A stretch of DNA of 50,635 nt from a virus, in the IMG/VR virus record IMGVR_UViG_3300013137_002980, positions 1-50,635 of that record; one strand, written 5' to 3'. Within the stretch, counting starts at the first letter, position 1; every line of letters begins with the position of its first letter. Below, piece after piece: positions 33,875 through 40,636 of the stretch. The translations under genes were made by a program, and so were the position numbers. A model generated the notes under the pieces. The model was not told the origin of the DNA. It saw only the letters and a program-made list of their open reading frames with translations, and made no database searches.

Positions 33875-34037
33875 TTAATTGTTCTTCTATGCCGTGGATC
33901 TGCTTATTTACTTTGCGAAGTTCAGCACCGCACATTTCTTTAAATGCATAGCTTGAATACAAATGGTTGTAATTCATCAATCGGCTGCGGTTCTTTTCGA
34001 GTACTTCTAAATTCCGTTTTGCTTCTACTGTGTCCAT
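33816..34037 (-). CDS. Small hypothetical helical protein
   Basis: About 73 residues from the ATG at 34037 (MDTVEAKRNLEVLEKNRSRL), highly charged and helical with a Lys/Arg-rich C-terminus. It overlaps the HNH gene by 59 bp. The longer upstream frame is hydrophobic and lacks support, so I use the internal start. Confidence 0.55.
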   Translation of the reverse strand: MDTVEAKRNLEVLEKNRSRLMNYNHLYSSYAFKEMCGAELRKVNKQIHGIEEQLNAESKKTRSNQKTTMHSVR

Positions 34038-34199
34038 AACCCATCCCAACCTTCCGGTATTTCCGGATAGTTCAAATCGCAACCCTCTTTGCCGAACCCA
34101 TAACCATCCATATCCACCACCAATAAGAAAAGAAAACCCCGCCAATATCTAGTATGTGGCAGGGTCTTATATGCCGAAATCCGTTCGGCTATGGAGAAA

Positions 34200-34313
34200 T
34201 TAATCAATCTCTTTTAAACATTCTCGACACACTTTGATTTCTTCATCATCAATCGTGTGGTCAATCTCGGTCACACCGTGTAGGCCGAATAAACATAATA
34301 AGAATTGGAGCAT
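34200..34313 (-). CDS. 37-residue protein with CxxC motif
   Basis: Starts with ATG at 34313 behind TAGGAGATTC, a strong ribosome site, and ends with TAA at 34200. The hydrophobic start LQFLLCLFGLHGV and the end VCRECLKEID place a Cys, a His and a CxxC pair in a pattern seen in tiny zinc-binding phage proteins. It is the first clear gene behind the proposed late promoter. Confidence 0.65.
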   Translation of the reverse strand: MLQFLLCLFGLHGVTEIDHTIDDEEIKVCRECLKEID

Positions 34314-34657
34314 GTGAATCTCCTAAATAAAACAACCCAGTTATCCAAAATGAATAACCGGGCTGAGTAGTTTCGTAATTTAAGGCTAACTTATGCGTTA
34401 AGAGCTTGCCAATTCTCACAGTAGACACTCGCCTTTTTAGGTGGTCAATCCAAGGGTGGGATTTATTTAAATCTCGACACCCATCTATGCACTCTGCTGA
34501 CCAGCGCAAAGCATCTATCACTTTTGGCATGAAGGGCTGATAGATAACCTTCAGACAATAAAAAAGCCCACCATTTGGCGAGCTTTTAAATCAATCTAGT
34601 GCTTTAACGTACACTTCGATCACTATAACAGAAATATAGCAATTGGCGTTTAAACGG
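34314..34657. other. Late leader region, no supported protein gene
   Basis: Between the proposed late promoter and the 37-residue gene. It contains the leader terminator (34560-34582) and, at 34336-34362, a second hairpin CCC-x-GTTAT / ATAAC-x-GGG followed on the minus strand by TTGTTTT. The open frame at 34261-34530 lacks a ribosome site and runs through that hairpin. A short transcript of about 200 nt could be made here, but evidence is thin. Confidence 0.4.
34560..34582 (-). terminator. Terminator in the leader of the late promoter (tR'-like)
   Basis: On the minus strand GCTCGCC-AAAT-GGTGGGC (two wobble pairs) then six T. It lies about 45-65 nt downstream of the predicted start of the promoter at 34633-34661, so most transcripts should stop unless an antiterminator acts, as at lambda tR'. 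Confidence 0.7.
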
Positions 34658-34661
34658 TCAA
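34633..34661 (-). promoter_or_regulatory. Candidate late promoter (pR'-like)
   Basis: On the minus strand TTGACC (34661-34656), exactly 17 bp, TATATT (34638-34633). A second -10-like TATAGT (34627-34622) overlaps the predicted start, resembling the element that pauses RNA polymerase at lambda pR' for Q loading. It lies just downstream of the Q-like gene and before the late operon. Confidence 0.65.
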
Positions 34662-34864
34662 TAGTTTTCGTAAGTTACCAAAACTTCAAATGTTGCAAAT
34701 GTGTCATTACCTTTCCAAATTTCAGTTTGAGTAATTTTTGTCTTTTTTCCTGCGACCATGCGATCATCTTTTTGCTCAGGCTTGCTTCTAAGTATCACCC
34801 AATTGTTAATTTGGTTCTCTACATCAGTTAAATTGTGTCCACTAAATGCTTTAACAAAATTCAT
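34658..34864 (-). CDS. Small hypothetical protein
   Basis: 68 residues (MNFVKAFSGHNLTDVENQINNW...TYENY), polar, with an alpha-beta look. It lies 2 bp downstream of the Q-like gene stop; its stop codon overlaps the -35 box of the proposed late promoter. Not recognised. Confidence 0.65.
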   Translation of the reverse strand: MNFVKAFSGHNLTDVENQINNWVILRSKPEQKDDRMVAGKKTKITQTEIWKGNDTFATFEVLVTYENY

Positions 34865-34866
34865 TT

Positions 34867-35307
34867 TTATTCCATCTTTAAAAAGTTATATTTACCAGCA
34901 AGATAGAATCTAGCACACCCAACTACAATATTCACTTGTCCTTTTGACTGATTCGTCATTGTTGCTACTGCGCTTAAACTACGATTCTCCACCTTATGCT
35001 TCACCAGACACATCACTGCATACTTAGCCGCATAATCCACCGCATCAGAGTTAAAGATACCTTTCAGTAGATCCTGCACCTGATCCGCTTCAAAATCACT
35101 AATTTCGCACTTGATATAGCACTTCGAGTTACGTGGAGTTTTATCAGCTTCACGAATCAACCAGTAAATCTGGTTTACGTGTAACCCATCCGGCAAATCA
35201 CCACCCTTCATGCGAACAGTTTCACACCATGCCCCAAACTGCTCCAGCCACCCATCAATGTTGTACTTCGTCCAATCCATCACTTCTGTCTTTACCATCG
35301 CATTCAT
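34867..35307 (-). CDS. Q-like late antiterminator
   Basis: 146 residues. W-rich start (WTKYNIDGWLEQFGAWCETV) and C-terminal YAVMCLVKHKVENRSLSAVATMTNQSKGQVN...ARFYLAGKY fit the phage antitermination protein Q family (PF06530). Such proteins load at a promoter-proximal pause and let polymerase read through terminators. Several terminators inside the late operon and the promoter/terminator pair downstream support the call. A ribosome site GAGGGAATAGGG precedes the ATG. Confidence 0.65.
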   Translation of the reverse strand: MNAMVKTEVMDWTKYNIDGWLEQFGAWCETVRMKGGDLPDGLHVNQIYWLIREADKTPRNSKCYIKCEISDFEADQVQDLLKGIFNSDAVDYAAKYAVMCLVKHKVENRSLSAVATMTNQSKGQVNIVVGCARFYLAGKYNFLKME

Positions 35308-35317
35308 CCCTATTCCC

Positions 35318-35830
35318 TCAAACCCTTAACTTTTCAACTTGAATAATCAGCTTCCCGCCTTTTTCTGATGGCAACCGCTTTACCAGCAATTCATCCACCT
35401 GAGAATCATCCAGAATCAACCCACCTTTTGACAAAGCATCGAAGCATGGTTTTACGATGTTATCGATGTCACGTATTTTCGCATCAGGTGGCGCGTATTC
35501 GATCTTTACGCGAACTCTGCCCTGATACCCTGCCGGCTCGATAAAACGCTTCATAACGTCAATAAAGTGGATTGCACGCTTACTTAATCGGTTGGTTTTA
35601 TTGGCTCCACGAATCCAGTAGTGATTTACCGAAGGAGGTGTAATTAAAACTTCACACCAGAGTAATTCATCGTTCATCGGGCCAAAACCTTTCCCCTCGA
35701 CCAAATGAGCCGGAACCTTTGGCATTGGATCAGGATTAGATTTCTTTTTCCCCGACTTGGCTGCCACACCAAATCGAGGTCCAATACCGGCTTTTCGTGC
35801 CTGTGCTGCGGTAATGCGAAGATTAGTCAT
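35318..35830 (-). CDS. rusA: RusA family Holliday junction resolvase
   Basis: 170 residues from the ATG at 35830, which overlaps the preceding small gene. Catalytic acidic residues are in PPDAKIRDIDNIVKPCFDAL and ILDDSQVDEL, the RusA pattern. An extra basic N-terminal part (about 50 residues) precedes the domain. It resolves recombination intermediates before packaging. Confidence 0.9.
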   Translation of the reverse strand: MTNLRITAAQARKAGIGPRFGVAAKSGKKKSNPDPMPKVPAHLVEGKGFGPMNDELLWCEVLITPPSVNHYWIRGANKTNRLSKRAIHFIDVMKRFIEPAGYQGRVRVKIEYAPPDAKIRDIDNIVKPCFDALSKGGLILDDSQVDELLVKRLPSEKGGKLIIQVEKLRV

Positions 35831-35945
35831 TGGCACCTCGCATTATCCAAACATAACGATCATGGCAAATCGACCAGTAGACATACTCACCGCGCTTTCT
35901 GAGTTTTCGTGCGCGTCTGTTTGAAATTTGACGATGTTTATTCAT
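35823..35945 (-). CDS. 40-residue arginine-rich protein
   Basis: Starts at ATG 35945 behind GAGGTGAG; the stop overlaps the RusA start. The first half is very basic (NKHRQISNRRARKLRKRGEY), the second aromatic (VYWSICHDRYVWIMRGAND). It could bind nucleic acid. Coupling to rusA and the strong ribosome site support a real gene. Confidence 0.65.
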   Translation of the reverse strand: MNKHRQISNRRARKLRKRGEYVYWSICHDRYVWIMRGAND

Positions 35946-35953
35946 GACTCACC

Positions 35954-36514
35954 TCACAAATCGATCTGGTGCTTAGTAAGGCGAGCACCATTGTTTATTT
36001 GATCTTCCGCCTTCTGACGCGCATCAGTGAATGGGTCGCTAGCACCTCGCAGGGCTTTTTCCAAAATTCGTTTAATTGGATTTAAGATCTGCACTTTTGC
36101 TTGCCACCAATTCTTGGTTTGCATATCAGATGCTTCTGTTTTTAAATCTCTAAAGCACTCAATTTGTCTTTTCACATGTGTTAAGGCTTTATCTGTAACG
36201 CTATGCAGTTCATCCCGCTCAACCACCATCTTTAAATATTCAGCCTTCCATGAACTAGCTTGCATTTGCTCATAAGCAATCTTCTCAGCATCCTTCTGCA
36301 TATCCTCCTTGTAGACAGCTAATTGGGTTTTCAGGCTTTCAATCTGCTTCTCATACTTCCGCAGGTCAACATCTTGAAGCTTGATTACTTCATCCATTTC
36401 TTTGATAGCGGCTTCCTGATGAGTCCAAGCCTCTAAACAAGATGCGCGTCGACCTAAACGATTTTGATCACCGTTTAATATTTTTTCCTCATAAAAAGTT
36501 TCAAAATCACTCAT
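35954..36514 (-). CDS. Coiled-coil hypothetical protein
   Basis: 186 residues from ATG 36514 (GGAGG upstream). A long coiled coil spans about residues 35-100 (VDLRKYEKQIESLKTQLAVYK...). No domain recognised. The start overlaps the stop of the 54-residue gene, so it belongs to the early operon. Confidence 0.65.
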   Translation of the reverse strand: MSDFETFYEEKILNGDQNRLGRRASCLEAWTHQEAAIKEMDEVIKLQDVDLRKYEKQIESLKTQLAVYKEDMQKDAEKIAYEQMQASSWKAEYLKMVVERDELHSVTDKALTHVKRQIECFRDLKTEASDMQTKNWWQAKVQILNPIKRILEKALRGASDPFTDARQKAEDQINNGARLTKHQIDL

Positions 36515-36671
36515 CCCAACCCCTCCAATCACCCCGAATCAAATCTTCAAACTGCTTACTTTCTTCATCTGCCGCCTGGTGCATCATTTCAAATTGCTGC
36601 TGAAGTAATTCCTTTTCTTGCAAGTCAGTCGTTTTATTGATCTGATCTCTCAATTCTGTAAATCCTGTCAT
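36507..36671 (-). CDS. 54-residue acidic helical protein
   Basis: MTGFTELRDQINKTTDLQEK starts the frame; the C-terminus is FEDLIRGDWRGWDE. AGGAG precedes the ATG by about 9 nt, and both ends overlap neighbouring genes by a few bases (ATGA; ATGAGTGA). No family recognised, but arrangement and composition support a real gene. Confidence 0.65.
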   Translation of the reverse strand: MTGFTELRDQINKTTDLQEKELLQQQFEMMHQAADEESKQFEDLIRGDWRGWDE

Positions 36672-37258
36672 GCCGCCAACTCCTGTAAACGATATTTTCT
36701 GCGCATCCCGCGATTCACACGCTCAGCCTTAAACTTGTTGTAAGACGCGAAATCCTTAAATCTCACATCCGCTTTCATGTAGCACATGCACTTAAATAGC
36801 TTGTAGCCCTTGTCTAAAAATGGCTTATGCACATCATCGGTTTCCTTCTCTAAACCATTCCATCTGCGCTTAAATCCATGTTCATCCACCAACTTTGCAT
36901 CACTTCCGCCAAGCTTAAATTGGTCGTATGTCATGCTCGGCACATTGAATTGCACTGCTGAAGTCTGGATGTCGCTTGGGTCGTCCTTGTGGTAGTAGTA
37001 AGAATCCATGCCTACGAAAAACGCAGTGTCATCAGTCATCAAATCCCACAAAATTGGCACAACAAGATCACCATCAAAATACTCATACATGCCTTCAATG
37101 GCCTGTTTTTTTGACACGCCAGCCGCTTTCAATTTGTTCGAAGCTTCGGTCAATTCAACATCATCAAACGATGACCACAATTCATAGGTTTTAGCCAATT
37201 CATTTCGATACAGATTGACCAACTTGTTCGGGTTGTATTTTTTATTGCGCTTTTTCAT
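36668..37258 (-). CDS. Hypothetical early protein
   Basis: 196 residues from ATG 37258, overlapping the previous stop (TATGA). Basic start (MKKRNKKYNPNKLVNLYRNE), acidic middle and basic end (AERVNRGMRRKYRLQEL). No motif is known to me. It lies between the DNA-binding protein and coiled-coil genes; nucleic-acid contact is plausible from charge only. Confidence 0.65.
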   Translation of the reverse strand: MKKRNKKYNPNKLVNLYRNELAKTYELWSSFDDVELTEASNKLKAAGVSKKQAIEGMYEYFDGDLVVPILWDLMTDDTAFFVGMDSYYYHKDDPSDIQTSAVQFNVPSMTYDQFKLGGSDAKLVDEHGFKRRWNGLEKETDDVHKPFLDKGYKLFKCMCYMKADVRFKDFASYNKFKAERVNRGMRRKYRLQELAA

Positions 37259-37752
37259 ACTGCTGCCCGCTCCCACTTCTCAATCGCTTTCATCGCCAAC
37301 TTAATTTGCTCGTAACGCTCTTTTGAGCATGGTCTAGTTTGATTGGTTATTTGCGATATGAATGAATGTGCCATCTTTAACTCTCGGCATAAATCTCTAC
37401 CGCGGCCCTTGCGTTCTTTGCACCACTGATCCAAAGCTTGAATCTCTGCTAGGGTTGCCTGATCTTCTTTTTGTCGAGCACGTTTCTTGTGGGCTTCTGA
37501 TACAGCACTTGCCATAACTGCGCGCATGGTCTTTTGCGCGTTTTTCGGTTTTGTCAGTCGGTTGTTAAACAATGCACCTGGTTCCCCAGATTGCCCGGTT
37601 GGAATGCGTTTAATTTCTCCACCTTTGGCCAGATATTCAGCCAGTTCTGTGTCCAGCTGCTCACGTAAACTGCGTTTAGCTTCCATCTGAGCGTAAGTGT
37701 TGTCTTTCCCGATCTGGACGGCTCTGACTGATTCGCGTAGGTTTTCGTTCAT
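37255..37752 (-). CDS. Putative DNA-binding early protein
   Basis: 165 residues from ATG 37752 with GGAGGTG upstream. The C-terminal part (about 110-160: CKERKGRGRDLCRELKMAHSFISQITNQTRPCSKERYEQIKLAM) looks like a helix-turn-helix of YdaS/Cro type. The rest is charged and helical. It may regulate early genes. Confidence 0.6.
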   Translation of the reverse strand: MNENLRESVRAVQIGKDNTYAQMEAKRSLREQLDTELAEYLAKGGEIKRIPTGQSGEPGALFNNRLTKPKNAQKTMRAVMASAVSEAHKKRARQKEDQATLAEIQALDQWCKERKGRGRDLCRELKMAHSFISQITNQTRPCSKERYEQIKLAMKAIEKWERAAV

Positions 37753-38090
37753 GCTGCACCTCCGCTCAACCAATGACATTCAACCTCAAATCCCTCAATG
37801 TCTTTAAACAGGTTTTTGGCAAATGCGGTTTTTAGATACCATGAAATACCAGCTGCCCATGTTTTATTGTCCTTTGGGTTTAAAGCATTCGTAACTTCAA
37901 AAAATTCCTTTTCCCATTTATCAAAATCCACATGCTTCTCAGTAAAATGTTTCTTTTGCTCATCGCTCAGCATGTTCTTTTTGATTAATTCGATGAAACG
38001 CTCAAACTCCCCAAGTCGGAATACACCCAGAATCTCTACCCAATTAATTTCATATTCGCCACGAGCAACCAAGATAGTAAAAACCTTCAC
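37749..38090 (-). CDS. Hypothetical early protein
   Basis: 113 residues with a mixed alpha-beta pattern (KVFTILVARGEYEINWVEI; LKTAFAKNLFKDIEGFEVECHW). It overlaps both neighbouring genes by 4 bp, downstream of the helicase loader. Not recognised. Confidence 0.65.
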   Translation of the reverse strand: MKVFTILVARGEYEINWVEILGVFRLGEFERFIELIKKNMLSDEQKKHFTEKHVDFDKWEKEFFEVTNALNPKDNKTWAAGISWYLKTAFAKNLFKDIEGFEVECHWLSGGAA

Positions 38091-38839
38091 ACCCCACCTC
38101 TCATACGCGCATCAGACCAGTTGCACTCCACCATATCCAGGCCATCGTGCTGGAACCTGGACCACAGGCGATCACCCAAATCCTTGCGCAGTTCTTCAAG
38201 CGTAAAGTTTGAAATCAGCATTGTTGGTTTGCCTTCGTCGTAACGGGAATACAAAACCTTGTGGACCAGCTGCAGACGGTTTTCATGTCGATCATGCAGG
38301 CCGTATTCATCCAGGATCAGCAGGTCATATTCCGTAAACCGGTAGATTGCGTTTGATTCGCTGTCATTAGCCTCTTTCTTCCAGGCATTGGCAATCTCAT
38401 TGGCCATGTCTTCGGAAGTGATGTAACGGGCGTATTTACCGTGCTCCAATACGTTTCTGGCCACCGCACAGGACAGATGCGTTTTACCGGTACCCGTACG
38501 GCCCACCATGATCAGGTTTCGGGTTTTACCGGCAATAAAATCCTTGGTGAATTTCACGCAGGTCATTTTTGCCAGCTTCTGGCCATCGTTCTGGGTCTGG
38601 TATTCAGCAAAGCCGCTTTGAGCATGACGGGCTGGCAACCTGGCACCGGCAAAGTGTTTTTTACGCACTTCGGTATCAACCTGCTTCTGGTGTTCACGGT
38701 TTGCCTGGATCAATTTTTCTTTGGCACAGGTACCGCAAATCGGGCCACCACCGGTGATCAGTTTTGGCTCGGCGTGAATTGCACAAAGTTCGTGACTGAC
38801 TTCAAGATTGAATTGTTGAGCAACAGCGGGTGAGTTCAT
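38087..38839 (-). CDS. DnaC-like helicase loader
   Basis: 250 residues. An N-terminal zinc-binding part (Cys19, His22, Cys35, Cys38) is followed by an AAA+ domain: Walker A GRTGTGKT (113-120), Walker B DLLILDE (172-178) and the end WSRFQHDGL. It matches DnaC/IstB-type loaders that bring the host DnaB helicase to the phage origin. It overlaps the O-like initiator gene by 4 bp. Confidence 0.9.
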   Translation of the reverse strand: MNSPAVAQQFNLEVSHELCAIHAEPKLITGGGPICGTCAKEKLIQANREHQKQVDTEVRKKHFAGARLPARHAQSGFAEYQTQNDGQKLAKMTCVKFTKDFIAGKTRNLIMVGRTGTGKTHLSCAVARNVLEHGKYARYITSEDMANEIANAWKKEANDSESNAIYRFTEYDLLILDEYGLHDRHENRLQLVHKVLYSRYDEGKPTMLISNFTLEELRKDLGDRLWSRFQHDGLDMVECNWSDARMRGGV

Positions 38840-39744
38840 ATCAAATCCCCCAGCTCAATGTCATCGGTGCACGGTGCGTAGTGCTGGATCTCTCCCCAGG
38901 CATCGTTGACGTTTCGAGAATGACCCGGCTGACTCAGTGGTTTTTCGAATTGAGCCGATCTTTGGCCAACCTTGCTGCGTTTCACCCACTTCACGAAATT
39001 TGCATACATTTGGGTCGGTGTGAGTGAACCAGCGTTCAAGCGAGGTTCGTAATACGCATTCACCTCAAGCAGAATTTGATCGACCTGCTCTTGGGTCATC
39101 TTGGCTTCACCTGATCGCTGTAACCAGGAATTCAGTGAGTGCAAATCAGGTGTCCAGATTTGTAAAACCTGATCGACTGAATTTTCTTGCGCGCTACACT
39201 CTTTAAAATTTTCTTTAATATTTTCTTTAAGTGTTTCTTTAATAGGGTCCCGTTCAACGGTACTAGTCCCGTCCCCTTTGATGGGACTACCCCCGTCCCG
39301 TTTTGTGGTACTAGTCCCCTCCCGTTCAACGGTACTAGTCCCGTTTGAAGGCAGTCCCGTTTCATGGGACTGGTTAAGGGCCAAACTGTACACATTTAAA
39401 CAGCCGGTTTTGCGCTCAACTTTGATGAGTTTTTTATCTTCCAGTTCCTTGATACAGGTCATCACCGTGTCACGTTTTTTGATGCCGCAATACTTCTGAA
39501 ATTGGGTAATTGAGATTGAGTGAGATGTACGATCAAAGCCGGATGTTTGCCGCACAATGAACATAAGGCACTTAAAAGCTTTATCGTTTAATTGCGCCAT
39601 TATCTGGTCGTCAATTAAAGAGTTAGGCGTTCTTGTGTAGCCCTCTTCTTTTTTTGACATTACTTGTCGCTCTTTTTTGGGGAACCAAACCACTTCAGCT
39701 TGAGGTGCTGCTGGTTCATGTGCTAAATTTGCTCTTGTATTCAT
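38836..39744 (-). CDS. O-like replication initiator containing the origin
   Basis: 302 residues from ATG 39744 (GAGGT upstream). The N-terminal wHTH (about 35-115: YTRTPNSLIDDQIMAQLNDK, SISITQFQKYCGI) is of the phage replication protein O type. Residues about 126-166 encode 8-residue repeats (GTSTVERE, GTSTTKRD, GGSPIKGD, GTSTVERD), because the DNA carries 24-bp iterons. The C-terminal part should contact the DnaC-like loader encoded next. This is the lambda O/P layout. Confidence 0.85.
   Translation of the reverse strand: MNTRANLAHEPAAPQAEVVWFPKKERQVMSKKEEGYTRTPNSLIDDQIMAQLNDKAFKCLMFIVRQTSGFDRTSHSISITQFQKYCGIKKRDTVMTCIKELEDKKLIKVERKTGCLNVYSLALNQSHETGLPSNGTSTVEREGTSTTKRDGGSPIKGDGTSTVERDPIKETLKENIKENFKECSAQENSVDQVLQIWTPDLHSLNSWLQRSGEAKMTQEQVDQILLEVNAYYEPRLNAGSLTPTQMYANFVKWVKRSKVGQRSAQFEKPLSQPGHSRNVNDAWGEIQHYAPCTDDIELGDLI
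39200..39245. other. AT-rich unwinding element of the origin
   Basis: A tract containing three copies of TTTCTTTAA directly beside the iterons. In lambda, an AT-rich stretch beside the iterons inside O is where the duplex opens. Confidence 0.65.
39248..39370. repeat. Replication origin iterons (six copies)
   Basis: Sixteen-bp units of the form TCCCGTTYRAYGGKAC start at 39248, 39272, 39296, 39320, 39339 and 39355. The first four are exactly 24 bp apart, then 19 and 16 bp. Each unit is an imperfect inverted repeat (CCC...GGG). They lie inside the initiator gene and beside an AT-rich tract, as in lambda ori. Confidence 0.85.
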
Positions 39745-39790
39745 ATTTGATTTACCTCGAATAAGAATCCCAAAAGCCTGATCTTGACCA

Positions 39791-40249
39791 TCAGGCTTTT
39801 TCTTTTTTATCAACACAGGCATGGACCTGCGCATCCAGTTCAGCTAAGACCATGTGAAGCGTGTGGATGACTTTGGACATATCCATTGCTTCTCCCAGTG
39901 TTACCCGGCCATCAGCCATCATTTCCTTGAAAACCGCCTGTATATCTCCACCAGCAATTCCCATATTCAAAATCAGTTCTGTCAGTGCAGAATCCCGGCA
40001 TTCGGGAATGACCGGTAAATCAATAGCGACTTTCCCATGTTCAGCATTGAGGCTTTGCAAAATGCGTGGATCGCCTGTAATGGCCATGAGTTTTGAGGCT
40101 TCAACAAGTGAAATATGGTGCGTATCGGTATTCGGATTTACTTTGCTGTTGAGAACAGCCGGGCTTTTAATACCCATGCGTGGAGCCAGTGCATTTGCAC
40201 CGCCCGGGTAGTCGTGCACCGTGTGATAAGCCGCGTCTACAATGTTCAT
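39791..40249 (-). CDS. CP76-type phage regulatory protein ('CII')
   Basis: 152 residues. MNIVDAAYHTVHDYPGGANALAPRMG with VLNSKVNPNTDTHHISLVEA is the Phage_CP76 (PF06892) pattern, annotated as regulatory protein CII in many phages. It is not related in sequence to lambda CII. Placed between cro and the O-like gene, it may set the lysis-lysogeny choice. Confidence 0.88.
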   Translation of the reverse strand: MNIVDAAYHTVHDYPGGANALAPRMGIKSPAVLNSKVNPNTDTHHISLVEASKLMAITGDPRILQSLNAEHGKVAIDLPVIPECRDSALTELILNMGIAGGDIQAVFKEMMADGRVTLGEAMDMSKVIHTLHMVLAELDAQVHACVDKKEKA

Positions 40250-40272
40250 TTGCGATTCCTTTGAACGTGTTA

Positions 40273-40518
40273 TTAGATAACGGCTTCCTTACTATTTTGA
40301 GTAGAACGAACATACACCCAATTAATATCAGGACGCAGTTGCTCCGCTCGAACAATTCCTTTCGTAAACTTTTCAATTGGAAGACAGCGCTCTTCTGGAA
40401 TTTTGTCGAAGTTCCACTTACTTAAAGCCCAAGGCGTTATATCCAGATTTCGAGCCAGAGCAGATTTACTGCCTGCAATTTTGATTGCTTTTTCAAAAGC
40501 GTCTTTTGGAGTTGACAT
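40273..40518 (-). CDS. Cro-like repressor (YdaS-type HTH)
   Basis: 81 residues from the ATG at 40518; the longer frame upstream is just the operator region. KAIKIAGSKSALARNLDITPWALSKWN is a YdaS/Cro-type helix-turn-helix. It is divergent from cI and separated from it by three operators. It is the first gene of the leftward early operon. Confidence 0.85.
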   Translation of the reverse strand: MSTPKDAFEKAIKIAGSKSALARNLDITPWALSKWNFDKIPEERCLPIEKFTKGIVRAEQLRPDINWVYVRSTQNSKEAVI

Positions 40519-40534
40519 AATGCTACCAACAAAA

Positions 40535-40547
40535 CTACTTAAAGTAG
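40535..40547. promoter_or_regulatory. Operator O1 of the immunity switch
   Basis: CTACTTAAAGTAG, a 13-nt palindrome with 6-bp arms, at the predicted start of the cro transcript. The identical sequence recurs at 46102-46114. Confidence 0.85.
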
Positions 40548-40552
40548 AAGAT

Positions 40553-40582
40553 AATATACTACCAAAAATAGAATTGGTGCAA
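40553..40582 (-). promoter_or_regulatory. Promoter of cro and the leftward early operon
   Basis: On the minus strand TTGCAC (40582-40577), 18 bp, TATATT (40558-40553). Operator O2 lies in its spacer and O1 covers its start, so bound repressor would block it. Confidence 0.72.
40559..40571. promoter_or_regulatory. Operator O2 of the immunity switch
   Basis: CTACCAAAAATAG, a weaker match to CTACTTAAAGTAG, 24 bp from O1 and inside the cro promoter. Confidence 0.65.
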
Positions 40583-40602
40583 CCTAAAATACGGGGTAAT
40601 AT
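40574..40602 (+). promoter_or_regulatory. Promoter of cI
   Basis: TTGGTG (40574-40579), 17 bp, TAATAT (40597-40602). Operator O3 begins at the end of its -10 box. This promoter should also drive the defence genes behind cI. Confidence 0.7.
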
Positions 40603-40618
40603 TCTACCTAGCGTAGAA
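40602..40618. promoter_or_regulatory. Operator O3 of the immunity switch
   Basis: TTCTACCTAGCGTAGAA, arms of 6 bp, over the -10 and start of the cI promoter; its core CTACCTAGCGTAG resembles O1. Binding here should repress cI. Confidence 0.75.
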
Positions 40619-40636
40619 AATGAGAAGGTCCGTAAG

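Noticed and set aside
34025-34207. 60-codon minus-strand frame (possible short gene from 34111)
   Set aside because: Mostly overlaps flanking genes; the only internal start gives 28 residues with a poor ribosome site.
34261-34530. 89-codon minus-strand frame in the late leader
   Set aside because: No ribosome site, crosses a hairpin and the strong Shine-Dalgarno of the 37-residue gene; composition late in the frame is not protein-like. A short real gene in its first half cannot be fully excluded.
39248-39370. CRISPR-like reading of the regular repeats
   Set aside because: Units are 16 bp with 24-bp spacing, lie inside a coding frame beside an AT tract, and have no unique spacers of usual length; origin iterons explain them.
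40403-40636. N-terminal extension of the CI frame
   Set aside because: It reads through the cro start and all three operators; the GTG at 40637 gives normal CI length and has a ribosome site.
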